Below, piece after piece: positions 17,112 through 26,284 of a stretch of 64,000 nucleotides of DNA (its first letter is position 1; every line of letters starts with the position of its first letter). Made by a program: the position numbers and the translations under genes. The notes below the pieces were generated by a model. That model searched no databases and was not told the DNA's origin. It saw nothing but the letters and a program-made list of their open reading frames with translations. The stretch is from JAAYJS01 sp964346185. GTDB taxonomy: Bacteria > Bacillota > Clostridia > Eubacteriales > Eubacteriaceae. The stretch spans positions 70,156 through 134,155 of the forward strand of contig CAYFTR010000002.1 in the NCBI GenBank assembly GCA_964346185.1, written 5' to 3'.

Positions 17112-18056
17112 TTATATAACTTGCTGCTCATCCCATTTAATTAGCAAGCGGGCATTTCTTTGAATGATATGAACGCCCCGCCATCCCATAGACGTGTGTC
17201 CATACATTTTTTGATAGTCTTCCCCGGACATACGGAGGATTGTGTCCAGTTTCGGTGCAATACAATCGATAGACTTTATTGACGGTTTGCAAACTTTTCG
17301 ATTGTAGGGGCAGGCGTATTGGCATAAATCGCAGCCGTAAAGATAGGTGTGAATGTATTTTTCTTCCTCAGGGGTTAAGGTTTTCTTTTGCGTTAAGTAT
17401 GATATACAACGACCGGGTTCAAGGCTAAAGCCTTCACCTAAGGCACGGTTCGGACAAGCCTCCAGGCAGCTTTTACACGTGCCGCACCGGCACACCATCG
17501 GTTCTTTCTGTTTAAAGTCGACTTTTTTGTCGATGAGTATCTGACCGATGTTAAAAAAACTGCCATATTTCGGATGAATCAACAAATTATTTTTACCGAA
17601 AAATCCCAACCCTGCCATATAGGCGCTTTCTCTGTCCACCAGTCGGGTGTTATCCACATAAATCCGATAGCCAATCAGCCCAAAGCTTTTTGATAACAGT
17701 GCCATCAGATTTTTTGCTTTTTCTTTTAAAACTGCGTGATAATCCCGCCCCCAAGCTATTTCCGCAATACGTCCTCTACCTTTTTCATCGAAATTCGGAA
17801 ATGTACCGCCATAGGGTATACCGAAAACAATCACCGTTTTAACTTCTTTAAACGCTTCTTTAAAATCAATGCGCTCTTCAACGGGCACACGTTCAAATTC
17901 CGTTTTGCCCGTTTTCTCCCGTTGTAATAGCCTCTTTTGGGCTTCTATAAGGGGGGTCGGATTCAGAAATCCCATCATGGGGATTCCTTGTTCCCTTGCA
18001 AGCTTAATAATGTCTTTTTCTTTTAAAATTGTAGCTGATGTTCGATCTTTTGCCAT
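17112..18056 (-). CDS. queG: Epoxyqueuosine reductase QueG
   Basis: Cobalamin- and iron-sulfur-dependent enzyme that reduces epoxyqueuosine to queuosine in tRNA. 314 residues with two [4Fe-4S] sets: CGTCKSCLEACP and GCDLCQYACP, plus the N-terminal flavin/B12-binding barrel-like part (DNTRLVDRESAYMAGLG). It overlaps the end of engB by 34 bases, an unusually long overlap; the ATG has only a weak ribosome site, so coupling is likely. Dependence on a corrinoid fits this corrinoid-using organism. Confidence 0.9.
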   Translation of the reverse strand: MAKDRTSATILKEKDIIKLAREQGIPMMGFLNPTPLIEAQKRLLQREKTGKTEFERVPVEERIDFKEAFKEVKTVIVFGIPYGGTFPNFDEKGRGRIAEIAWGRDYHAVLKEKAKNLMALLSKSFGLIGYRIYVDNTRLVDRESAYMAGLGFFGKNNLLIHPKYGSFFNIGQILIDKKVDFKQKEPMVCRCGTCKSCLEACPNRALGEGFSLEPGRCISYLTQKKTLTPEEEKYIHTYLYGCDLCQYACPYNRKVCKPSIKSIDCIAPKLDTILRMSGEDYQKMYGHTSMGWRGVHIIQRNARLLIKWDEQQVI

Positions 18057-18607
18057 GTTTTCTCTTTTCCTTTTTTAGTGGTCGCAGAGAAATAAATGTA
18101 ATCGTCATCTCCTAAGTTCAGTGTTCTTTTAAGTATTGCCATCGATCGATTGAGTTGATTTTTTGACAACTTATCGGATTTCGAGGCAATGATCAGAGGT
18201 TTAATCTGATAATATTCAAGCCAACGGTACATTAAAATGTCATCTTCGGTGGGAGGGTGGCGACTGTCTACCAACAACAATACCATTTTTAAAGGTTCTC
18301 TGGTAAGGAGGTAGGTTTCAATCATTTTACCGAATTTTTCTCTTTCTTTTTTTGAGACTTTAGCATAACCGTAACCCGGCATATCCACAAAGTAAAATTG
18401 ATCATTAAGCAAATAAAAATTAATAGTTTGGGTCTTTCCGGGTTGAGAAGAGGTGCGTGCCAAACCTTTACGATTGATCATAGCATTGATAAAGGAGGAT
18501 TTACCCACATTGGATCGCCCTAGAAGCACCACCTCAGGGAGGCGGTCTTCCGGGTATTGCTGGGGACTAACGGCCGAAATGGCAATTTCCGCTTTTGTTA
18601 TGAGCAT
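18023..18607 (-). CDS. engB: Ribosome biogenesis GTPase EngB (YsxC/YihA)
   Basis: 194-residue GTPase needed for 50S subunit assembly. It has G1 GRSNVGKSS, G3 DMPGYGYAKV and G4 SKSD (a variant of the usual TKxD). The ATG lies inside the last codons of lon (10-base overlap), the usual lon-engB pairing in Firmicutes. Confidence 0.95.
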   Translation of the reverse strand: MLITKAEIAISAVSPQQYPEDRLPEVVLLGRSNVGKSSFINAMINRKGLARTSSQPGKTQTINFYLLNDQFYFVDMPGYGYAKVSKKEREKFGKMIETYLLTREPLKMVLLLVDSRHPPTEDDILMYRWLEYYQIKPLIIASKSDKLSKNQLNRSMAILKRTLNLGDDDYIYFSATTKKGKEKTWQKIEHQLQF

Positions 18608-20985
18608 AAAATACCACCGAATACCGTGTTTACCACATCGTCCATTTTTGCTACTTTGACGATTTCCAAATCTTTTAAGATAATTTCCGGAACTTCTTCC
18701 AAATCTTTGTCATTATCTGCAGGGATACAAACCTTTTTTATACCGGCTCGATGTGCCGCAGTCAGTTTTTCACGAAGGCCGCCGATGGGTAAAACGCGAC
18801 CGCTCAAGGTAATTTCTCCGGTCATTGCCAGGTTTTGTGACACGCCTCTTTTTGTTAAAGCCGAGATGAGTGCCGTTGTCATAGTAATACCGGCGGACGG
18901 ACCGTCCTTGGGCACAGCACCTTCGGGCACATGGAGGTGAATATCTTTCTTTTCATAGAAATCTTCGGGAATGCCTAGACAATCGTATTGAGAGCGAATA
19001 TAACTGATAGCCGCTTTCACGGATTCCTGCATCACTTCGCCTAATTGTCCGGTAATTTCAACTTTACCTTTCCCGCGAACAACGACAACTTCAATTTGAA
19101 GGGTTTCACCCCCGACAGCCGTCCAGGCCAAACCGTTAACCAGCCCGACAACTTTTTCCTCCGATGCCAAATCGAAATGGTATTTGTTCTTACCTAAATA
19201 TTTGTTGAGATTTTTTTGTGTAACAAAAATTCGGTCTTTCTCGAATTCGACGATTTCCTTAGCTGCAACTCGTGCCACGTGGGCAATTTTTCGATCCAAC
19301 TCTCGAACGCCGGATTCTCTGGTGTGGTAGGAGATAATGCTTTCCAAGGCGTTTTGGCTTATTTTAAAATTATCTTCTTTTAAGCCGTGGATATCTCTTT
19401 GTTTCGGAATAAGATAGCGGTTGGCAATCTCCAACTTCTCACTCTCTACATAGCCGTTCACTTCGATAATTTCCATACGATCCAACAAAGGTCTCGGTAT
19501 GGTGGAAACGGTATTGGCAGTCGTTAAAAACAGAACTTTGGATAAATCGAAGGGTAGTTCCAAATAGTTATCCGTAAAGCTCGTATTTTGCTCCGGATCC
19601 AATACTTCCAACAGTGCCGACGCCGGATCCCCCCTGAAATCTTGACTGAGCTTATCCACTTCGTCCAATAAAAATAAGGGATTCGAAGATTTTGCCTGTT
19701 TAAGATGGTAAATAATACGACCCGGAATCGCACCGACATAGGTGCGGCGATGTCCTCTGATTTCGGCTTCATCACGCATACCGCCCAAGGACATGCGAAC
19801 GTATTTTCTTCCGAGAGCCTCGGCAATAGACTTGGCGATCGAGGTTTTACCCACTCCCGGCGGTCCGACCAGACAAATAATGGGTGATTTTAAATTATCC
19901 GCCAGTTTTAAAACCGATATATATTCTAAAATTCGCTCCTTAACCTTATACAGAGCGTAGTGATCCTTATCTAAAACAGCTCTTGCCTTCGCCACGTCGA
20001 CAGTTTCTTCCGTATAAATATTCCAAGGTAAATCCAATATCCATTCGATATAACTTTCGATGACACCGGATTCTGCCGAACCGGCGGGTACCTTTCGCAA
20101 ACGGTTAATTTCGTTATGTACTTTAGCGCGTACCTCTTGGCTGACGTCTAAGGCGGCCAGGCGTTTTTCATAGTCTTCGATTTGATCGACGGTATCTTCT
20201 TCTCCCAGCTCGTCTTGAATAATTTTTATCTGTTCTCTTAGAACGTAATCTCTTTGATTTTTATCCAATTCAGCACGAACTTTTTCTTCGATTTGCTGCT
20301 CGATTTTAATCATTTCGATTTCCGTTACAATGACTTCGTAGGTTGCCAACAGTCTTTTTTCGATGTTTCGTTCCTGTAAGATTTTCTGAGCATCTTTGCC
20401 GTCGATCATTAAATTGGAGCAAACCACATCAATCATTTGATCGGGGTTGTCCACCATCTCCAAAAGATTCATAATATCCGATGAAGATTTACGATTATAG
20501 GTTAGGTACTTTTGTAAAGAACCTTTAACCATACGTATTAAGGCTTTTGTCTCCGCCGTTTCAATATAGGTTGCCGTAATCGGGTTGTAGATAATCTCAA
20601 AAAAAGGTTCGTATTGTGTATATTCAACAATTTCCGCCCTTTCTTTAATTTCAACCAGAACACGAATAACGTTTTCCGGCATTTTTAACATTTGTTTAAT
20701 TTTAGCAACACACCCGACCTTGTAAATGTCTTCCGGATCGGGTTTTTCTTCTTTAATGTCTTTTTGTTCGGAGAGCATTACAATTTGATCCCGTGTTATG
20801 GCCGCTTCAATAGCATTAATCGATTTGGTTCGACCGATATCAAAGTGAATGACCATACCCGGAAACACACTGGTACCTCGCATGGGAATGAGCGGTATCG
20901 CTTTTGATTCCGCTACTATTTGGTTTTGCTCCTCCGAATGTATGTGATAACCTTCAACATAAGGTTCATTTTTTTTTATATTCAT
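18598..20985 (-). CDS. lon: ATP-dependent protease La (LonA)
   Basis: Cytoplasmic ATP-dependent serine protease for damaged and regulatory proteins. 795 residues: N-terminal substrate-binding domain, AAA+ module with Walker A GPPGVGKTS and Walker B LFLLDEVDK, and C-terminal protease domain with the Ser-Lys dyad (Ser in KDGPSAG, Lys in the later GIKKVCIP region). Start chosen at ATG 20983-20985, which has AGAGGA at proper spacing; the upstream GTG at 21003 has none. It follows clpX after a terminator, so it probably has its own promoter. Confidence 0.96.
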   Translation of the reverse strand: MNIKKNEPYVEGYHIHSEEQNQIVAESKAIPLIPMRGTSVFPGMVIHFDIGRTKSINAIEAAITRDQIVMLSEQKDIKEEKPDPEDIYKVGCVAKIKQMLKMPENVIRVLVEIKERAEIVEYTQYEPFFEIIYNPITATYIETAETKALIRMVKGSLQKYLTYNRKSSSDIMNLLEMVDNPDQMIDVVCSNLMIDGKDAQKILQERNIEKRLLATYEVIVTEIEMIKIEQQIEEKVRAELDKNQRDYVLREQIKIIQDELGEEDTVDQIEDYEKRLAALDVSQEVRAKVHNEINRLRKVPAGSAESGVIESYIEWILDLPWNIYTEETVDVAKARAVLDKDHYALYKVKERILEYISVLKLADNLKSPIICLVGPPGVGKTSIAKSIAEALGRKYVRMSLGGMRDEAEIRGHRRTYVGAIPGRIIYHLKQAKSSNPLFLLDEVDKLSQDFRGDPASALLEVLDPEQNTSFTDNYLELPFDLSKVLFLTTANTVSTIPRPLLDRMEIIEVNGYVESEKLEIANRYLIPKQRDIHGLKEDNFKISQNALESIISYHTRESGVRELDRKIAHVARVAAKEIVEFEKDRIFVTQKNLNKYLGKNKYHFDLASEEKVVGLVNGLAWTAVGGETLQIEVVVVRGKGKVEITGQLGEVMQESVKAAISYIRSQYDCLGIPEDFYEKKDIHLHVPEGAVPKDGPSAGITMTTALISALTKRGVSQNLAMTGEITLSGRVLPIGGLREKLTAAHRAGIKKVCIPADNDKDLEEVPEIILKDLEIVKVAKMDDVVNTVFGGILCS

Positions 20986-21045
20986 TTCAGTTCCTCTAAA
21001 CACAACTATCGCATACGCATCTGGTTCTCAGGTTTTGAATCCTAT

Positions 21046-21079
21046 TAAAAAAGCAATCCGAAGAGATCTCCTCGGATTG
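21046..21079 (-). terminator. Rho-independent terminator after clpX
   Basis: On the minus strand a hairpin with arms CAATCCGA and TCGGATTG (21054-21079) is followed by CTTTTTTAAT. It lies between clpX and lon. The rest of the 20986-21201 interval has only a weak GTGACG/CGTCAC repeat and no gene; I see no CIRCE or CtsR site. Confidence 0.8.
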
Positions 21080-21201
21080 GATAAACCGTGACGATAACAA
21101 ATCTCATACACGTTCAATGAATTGATTTTTGATGTTTCAATGTTCCGTCACTTTTAAGCTGTCATATAAACAGACTTATAGGCAACTCCTACTGTACGTT
21201 A

Positions 21202-22455
21202 TTAAGATACGTCCGATGCGTTTTCATCTTTTTCTATAAAAACCGGATCTGCACTCTCGTTAACGACCGCCTCTGTTATAACAACTTTTTCGATATCATC
21301 TCGACAAGGAACGGTGTACATAATATCCAGCATGGTGTTTTCAATGATACCCCGCAGCCCTCTGGCTCCCGTACCGTTTTCGATGGCTTTTTCCGCTATT
21401 GCCTGTAGAGCCGCCTCTTCGAATTCCAGATCGATTTCTTCGTAGGAAAACAGTTTTTGATATTGCTTAACCAGGGCATTTTTAGGCTTTGTTAAAATTG
21501 ACAACATTGCGTCCAAGTCTAATTGATCCAGGGTTGTAATAACGGGTATTCTGCCGACAAATTCGGGGATTAAACCGTATTTTAACAAATCCTGCGGTTG
21601 AATATCATCGAGAATATTTTCGTTTTCCTTTTCTTCTGCGGTTTTAATGGTCGCTTGAAATCCGATTGCGGATTTTTCTTTACGCCTTTCGATAATTTTT
21701 TCCATACCGTCAAAGGCTCCTCCGCAGATAAACAAAATATCCTTGGTTTCCATAGGGATAAATTGTTGATGTGGGTGCTTTCTACCGCCTTGGGGCGGAA
21801 TATTGGCGGTTGTTCCTTCCAAAATTTTTAACAAAGCCTGTTGAACGCCTTCACCGCTGACATCACGTGTAATGGACGGATTGTCCGATTTTCGGGAAAT
21901 TTTATCGATCTCATCGATATAAATAATACCCGTTTGAGCCCTTTCCATATCCATGTCTGCCGCCTGCAGGAGTTTTAACAGAATATTTTCGACATCTTCT
22001 CCTACATAACCGGCTTCGGTTAATGAAGTAGCATCGACAATGGCAAAGGGTACTTTTAAAATACGTGCCAAGGTTTGGGCTAATAAGGTTTTGCCGGAGC
22101 CCGTCGGACCTAACAATAAGATGTTGGATTTTTGTATTTCGACCTGATCGTTTTTATCAGTGCCAATTCGCATCCGCTTGTAATGATTATAGACGGCTAC
22201 CGCCAAAGCTTTTTTTGCATCGTCCTGACCGATAACGTAATCGTCCAGTTGTTCTTTGATTTCCTTCGGGGTCGGCAATGCGTCTGAAAACACATATTGA
22301 TGTTCTTCATCGGCATTGATAATTTCTTCGCAAAAGCCGACGCATTCATTGCATATATATACGCCCGGTCCGGCAATCATACGTTTAACTTCGGCCTGGC
22401 TTTTTCCGCAGAAGGAACAACGCATTTGTTTGATGTTTTTTCCTTGTTCGTCCAT
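21202..22455 (-). CDS. clpX: ClpX ATPase subunit of ClpXP
   Basis: Unfoldase that feeds ssrA-tagged and other substrates to ClpP. 417 residues with the N-terminal C4 zinc-binding domain (C13, C16, C35, C38), Walker A GPTGSGKT (116-123), Walker B IIYIDEIDK and the sensor regions of the family. The ATG is preceded by AAAGGAG. Order tig-clpP-clpX-lon is the classic Firmicutes arrangement. Confidence 0.97.
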   Translation of the reverse strand: MDEQGKNIKQMRCSFCGKSQAEVKRMIAGPGVYICNECVGFCEEIINADEEHQYVFSDALPTPKEIKEQLDDYVIGQDDAKKALAVAVYNHYKRMRIGTDKNDQVEIQKSNILLLGPTGSGKTLLAQTLARILKVPFAIVDATSLTEAGYVGEDVENILLKLLQAADMDMERAQTGIIYIDEIDKISRKSDNPSITRDVSGEGVQQALLKILEGTTANIPPQGGRKHPHQQFIPMETKDILFICGGAFDGMEKIIERRKEKSAIGFQATIKTAEEKENENILDDIQPQDLLKYGLIPEFVGRIPVITTLDQLDLDAMLSILTKPKNALVKQYQKLFSYEEIDLEFEEAALQAIAEKAIENGTGARGLRGIIENTMLDIMYTVPCRDDIEKVVITEAVVNESADPVFIEKDENASDVS

Positions 22456-22468
22456 TGGGTGCTCCTTT

Positions 22469-23059
22469 CTAACGACGAGTTAAAATCTTGTCGATTAACC
22501 CGTAATCCAAAGCTTCCTGTGCGGACATGTAATAGTCTCTGTCCGTATCTTTCGATATGGTTTCCAAGGATTTTCCCGTTCTTTCACTTAAAATTTGATT
22601 GAGTTTTTCTCTGGTTTTCAACAACCGTTTAGCGTGAATTTCGACATCGACGCTTTGCCCGTGGGCGCCGCCCATCGGTTGATGGATCATAATTTCGCTG
22701 TTGGGTAATGCAAAGCGGGACCCTTTTTCTCCGGCTGCCAATAAGAAAGCACCCATGGATGCCGCCATGCCGATACACAGAGTCGTAACGGGGCATTTGA
22801 TAAAATTCATCGTATCGTAGATGGCAAAACCTGCCGTCACCGAACCGCCGGGACTGTTGATATAAACTTCAATCGGTTGGTCCGGGTTTTCCGACTCTAA
22901 AAAGATTAACTGTGCAACGACTAAGGACGCTACCGTATCATTGATTTCCCCATCTAAAAAGATAATTCTGTCTTTTAATAAACGGGAGTAAATATCGTAC
23001 CCTCTTTCTCCCAATCCGGTTTTTTCAACCACCATGGGAATCAGATTCGCATTATACAT
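22469..23059 (-). CDS. clpP: ClpP protease subunit
   Basis: Serine peptidase core of ClpXP/ClpCP. 196 residues with catalytic S101 (GMAASMGA), H126 (MIHQPMGG) and D175 (DTDRD), spaced as in Bacillus ClpP. The ATG is preceded by AGGAG. It begins 8 bases after the tig stop and ends 13 bases before clpX, so the three are one unit. Confidence 0.97.
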   Translation of the reverse strand: MYNANLIPMVVEKTGLGERGYDIYSRLLKDRIIFLDGEINDTVASLVVAQLIFLESENPDQPIEVYINSPGGSVTAGFAIYDTMNFIKCPVTTLCIGMAASMGAFLLAAGEKGSRFALPNSEIMIHQPMGGAHGQSVDVEIHAKRLLKTREKLNQILSERTGKSLETISKDTDRDYYMSAQEALDYGLIDKILTRR

Positions 23060-23067
23060 AAGTGCTC

Positions 23068-24354
23068 CTAGCTGACTTTAGCCGCTGCAATCAGCAATTC
23101 CATTGCTTTTTTTCTCTTTACATCCATACGGACATAGTCGAGCATTTCACCTTGCATGACTTTTTTAAAGTCTTCTACCTTTTGGTTGTATGCGGCTGCC
23201 TGTCTTTCGATTTCTTTTTCCGTTTCTTCTTCCGTCACTTCGATGTTTTCGGCTTGAATGACGGCATCGAAAACATATTCGTTTTTAATACGTGTTTCGA
23301 TATCACCTTTCATGCTGTCGGCAAAGGCGGTTCTGTTTGAGCCGATCAGTTGCAGGTAGTTGTCCAAGTCCATACCTTGGCTGCCCAATTGTTGTTCGTA
23401 ATTTTGTATTGTACGGGCAACCTCTTCATCAACCAACAGAGAGGGTACTTCCAGCTCTGCGTTTTCCGTTGCGAATTCCAAAACTTTTCTTTCCGCTTGG
23501 GCACGGCGTTCCTTTGTTTTTGTTTCCAGCAATTTTTCCTTAGTATCGGCTTTCAATTCATCCAAAGTATCAAACTCACTTACGTCTTTTGCAAACTCGT
23601 CATCAAGCTCCGGCAACTCTTTTACTTTTACTTCTTTAACGCTTACTTTAAACAGCGCTTCTTTACCTTTTAAGTCTTCCGCATGGTACGCTTCGGGAAA
23701 AGTAACTTTTACATCGACGGAGTCGCCTTTTTTGTGGCCGATCAGTTGTTCTTCAAAGCCCGGAATAAAAGTTTTAGAACCTAACACTAAGGCGTAGTTC
23801 TCTCCGGCACCACCTTCAAAGGCAACATCGTCAACAAAGCCTTCGTAATCGATCACTGCGGTGTCTTTTTCTTTTAAACTTGCTTCATCGTCGGTGATCA
23901 GGCGTGCGTTTTGTTCCTGGATTTTTTCGATTTCCGCATTTACGTCTTCTTCCGATACTTCGGGCTCCAAACTTTCAATTTCCGCACCTTTATAGTCTCC
24001 TAAGGTTACTTCCGGTTTAATACCGACTTTTACTTTTAAGGTTGCACCTGCTTCACCGATTTCTGTAATATCTTCCAAAACAGGGCGCGTAACCGGTGTT
24101 AATTCCAAGCTTTCAATGCTGCTTTCGTAAGCGGCGGGAAAAGCAAATTCAACGGCATCGTCGTAAAAGACTTCTTTACCATAGTGTGCTTCGATGAGCT
24201 TTCTGGGGGCTTTCCCTTTTCTGAAACCTTGAATCGTAAAGTACTTTTTATTTTTATCGTAAGATTGCTTTAATGCTTTTTGAAAATTGTCTTTTTCGAT
24301 TTTAAATTCAATGGTTACTACGTTCTTTTCATTATTTATGATCTGGGTACTCAT
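23068..24354 (-). CDS. tig: Trigger factor
   Basis: Ribosome-bound chaperone and prolyl isomerase for nascent chains. 428 residues: N-terminal ribosome-binding domain with the signature GFRKGKAPRKLIE, a central FKBP-type domain (about 150-245) with GFEEQLIG, and a C-terminal helical chaperone domain. It has an ideal ribosome site (AGGAGG, 5 bases before ATG) and a strong upstream promoter, and heads the tig-clpP-clpX unit. Confidence 0.96.
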   Translation of the reverse strand: MSTQIINNEKNVVTIEFKIEKDNFQKALKQSYDKNKKYFTIQGFRKGKAPRKLIEAHYGKEVFYDDAVEFAFPAAYESSIESLELTPVTRPVLEDITEIGEAGATLKVKVGIKPEVTLGDYKGAEIESLEPEVSEEDVNAEIEKIQEQNARLITDDEASLKEKDTAVIDYEGFVDDVAFEGGAGENYALVLGSKTFIPGFEEQLIGHKKGDSVDVKVTFPEAYHAEDLKGKEALFKVSVKEVKVKELPELDDEFAKDVSEFDTLDELKADTKEKLLETKTKERRAQAERKVLEFATENAELEVPSLLVDEEVARTIQNYEQQLGSQGMDLDNYLQLIGSNRTAFADSMKGDIETRIKNEYVFDAVIQAENIEVTEEETEKEIERQAAAYNQKVEDFKKVMQGEMLDYVRMDVKRKKAMELLIAAAKVS

Positions 24355-24389
24355 AATTCCTCCTGAGTATGTATGTTATCAATTTTTAA

Positions 24390-24418
24390 AGTATATCATA
24401 GCTTTTTTACCAGTTCAA
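24390..24418 (-). promoter_or_regulatory. Promoter of tig-clpP-clpX
   Basis: TTGAAC (24413-24418), exactly 17 bases, TATACT (24390-24395) on the minus strand, 35-40 bases before the tig start. The 24355-24757 interval otherwise holds AT-rich sequence with no gene plus the prsA terminator. Confidence 0.75.
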
Positions 24419-24646
24419 CCGCAATTTACGTATAAAACAACCTGTTTTCAAGACTATGTGGTTGATTTTTAAAGATATATCTATAATTATAATACCACTT
24501 GAACCACTTTTTATTTTTATGTTGTTCATTCTTTAAATATTGCAACATAGTATGTCATTATGCGGGGAATAATGGGGGGTTTTGCTTTATTTGTTCTTTA
24601 TTTAGCTTTTTTCGGCACAATTATCATGATGTTTAAGATTGATATG

Positions 24647-24733
24647 AAAAAACCGACAGGATCAAAGCGTCAGATACCCGCTTCTATTTATTGTCTATAA
24701 TACAGGGTAAACTTTGTTGATCCGATCGGTTTT
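24647..24733 (-). terminator. Terminator after the PrsA-like gene
   Basis: Long imperfect stem: 24647-24667 (AAAAAACCGACAGGATCAAAG) pairs with 24712-24733, and on the minus strand the helix ends in TTTTTT. It lies 25 bases beyond the PrsA-like stop. Confidence 0.65.
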
Positions 24734-24757
24734 GCGGTACTTATTATCTTATTTGGT

Positions 24758-26233
24758 TTAATTTAGCCTTTTTTCGTAAGTTTTCACGTTGTATTCTTCT
24801 TTTAAGACTTGTAGGAAAGCATCTTGTACATTGAGGACTTCCTCAATTTTTGCATCTTCTTTCTTCTTTAAGTCTTCGACAGTTTTTGTGAGTTCTTCCG
24901 ACGCCTTTTGCGATTTTAATTGACGTTCAATTTCTTCCTTTTTGTCTTCCAAGGTTACTTCTTTGACCTCTGGTTTTTCATAAACATAAATGATGTGATA
25001 ACCGAATTGTGATTGAACCGGTCGGGTCGGCACATCCTTTTCCGCACTAAAAGCCGCCTCGGAAAATTCGGGAACCATTCTGCCTTCATCAAAGGCACCC
25101 AAGTCTGCCGCTTCTTTTACTTTTTCGTCGGATTGGTACGTTTCGACCGCTTTGGCAAACTCTTCTTTTGAGCTGATATCTTTTACTTTTTCGTAGATTG
25201 CCTGAGCGTCTTCTTCTTTTTCCGTTAAAATATGGAAAGCGGATACGGTCTTGGCATTGTATCTGTCTTTATTTTTTTCGAAGGTGTCTTTAATTTCTTT
25301 TTCTGAAACTTCTTGACGGTTTTCGACTTCTTTTTTTATTTGTGCATAGACCCATTGGGTTTGGGCATCTTCTTTTTGGAAGTCTTTAAATTGTTTTTCC
25401 GTCATAAAATAAGACTTTAAAAACGTATCAAAGCCTTCGCCCTCCGGAAAAAAGGTTTCCCATTGGGCCGAGATAGTCGCTTCGTTCTCTTTAACCGCTT
25501 TTTCATCAACTTGTAAGTTTTCTTTTTCCGAATATTTTTTTAATGCCTTTTTTTGTACGAGAGACTGCACAATTTGTTCGTGTACTTGTTTTTTCCCTTT
25601 ACTGTCCGTCGGTAGTCCTTGCCCGGTCATGGCAATAGTACCCATTAATTGCTTAATATAGTAGTATTGGTATTCACCTTTTTTTATCTCTTCATCACCG
25701 ACGGTTCCGACAACAGCTTTAAATTCTTTCTCCGGTTCCTTTTCCATGGCTTCTATTTTTTCGTTCATGGCTTTTTGTGCCAATTCGTTGTTGGTAAGAA
25801 CAGTGACCATGGCCTCTTTAAACGATGTTTCATCGCTGTTGTATTTTTTTAATATTTTTTCGAAATTAGCATTCCCTTTTACATTTTGCAAAATGCCCTC
25901 TACTTGTTTGTTAATATTTTCGGTATCGGGTTTAATACCTTCTTTTTCTCCGTTACGGGCCAATACGGCAATGTCTACCAACTCTTTAAAAACTTCGTTT
26001 TTCATGTTTTTCAAGGCATCACCCTCGGGAAGCGGCGTGTTTTGCATGCTCATGTTCATTTCAAAATATGCCATGTAGTTTTGAAATAATCTTTTTTCCA
26101 TATTGTTGCCGTCTATTTCCGCTATGATTTGTGCATTGTCTTTTTCCGGATTGATATTGACCATACCGCAGCCGGTTATAGTTACTGTTGTTATGATTAA
26201 TGCCAAAATTACCAGTAGTTTTTTCTTTTTCAT
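24758..26233 (-). CDS. PrsA/SurA-like peptidyl-prolyl isomerase lipoprotein
   Basis: 491-residue predicted exported lipoprotein. A short basic N-terminus and hydrophobic segment end in the lipobox TITGC, with C22 as the lipidated cysteine. Two SurA-N-like helical segments follow (about 40-170 and 190-310), then a PpiC-type parvulin domain (about 330-430, containing AFHILTEKEEDA and QFGYHIIYV). PrsA-type foldases help exported proteins fold at the membrane-wall interface. It is longer than typical PrsA (about 290 residues), because of the second helical segment. It is downstream of mfd in the same direction, a frequent clostridial pair. Confidence 0.88.
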   Translation of the reverse strand: MKKKKLLVILALIITTVTITGCGMVNINPEKDNAQIIAEIDGNNMEKRLFQNYMAYFEMNMSMQNTPLPEGDALKNMKNEVFKELVDIAVLARNGEKEGIKPDTENINKQVEGILQNVKGNANFEKILKKYNSDETSFKEAMVTVLTNNELAQKAMNEKIEAMEKEPEKEFKAVVGTVGDEEIKKGEYQYYYIKQLMGTIAMTGQGLPTDSKGKKQVHEQIVQSLVQKKALKKYSEKENLQVDEKAVKENEATISAQWETFFPEGEGFDTFLKSYFMTEKQFKDFQKEDAQTQWVYAQIKKEVENRQEVSEKEIKDTFEKNKDRYNAKTVSAFHILTEKEEDAQAIYEKVKDISSKEEFAKAVETYQSDEKVKEAADLGAFDEGRMVPEFSEAAFSAEKDVPTRPVQSQFGYHIIYVYEKPEVKEVTLEDKKEEIERQLKSQKASEELTKTVEDLKKKEDAKIEEVLNVQDAFLQVLKEEYNVKTYEKRLN

Positions 26234-26284
26234 TCCCTGTCTCCTTATAAAGATGTTTTATTTTAACATAGATGACCCGTACCT

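Noticed and set aside
19524..19826. Small frames on the minus strand inside lon, mfd, recJ and uvrC
   Set aside because: They overlap long, well-conserved genes in other frames and lack ribosome sites.
20986..21201. Heat-shock operator (CIRCE or CtsR) before lon
   Set aside because: Neither consensus is present; only a weak 6-base inverted repeat was found.
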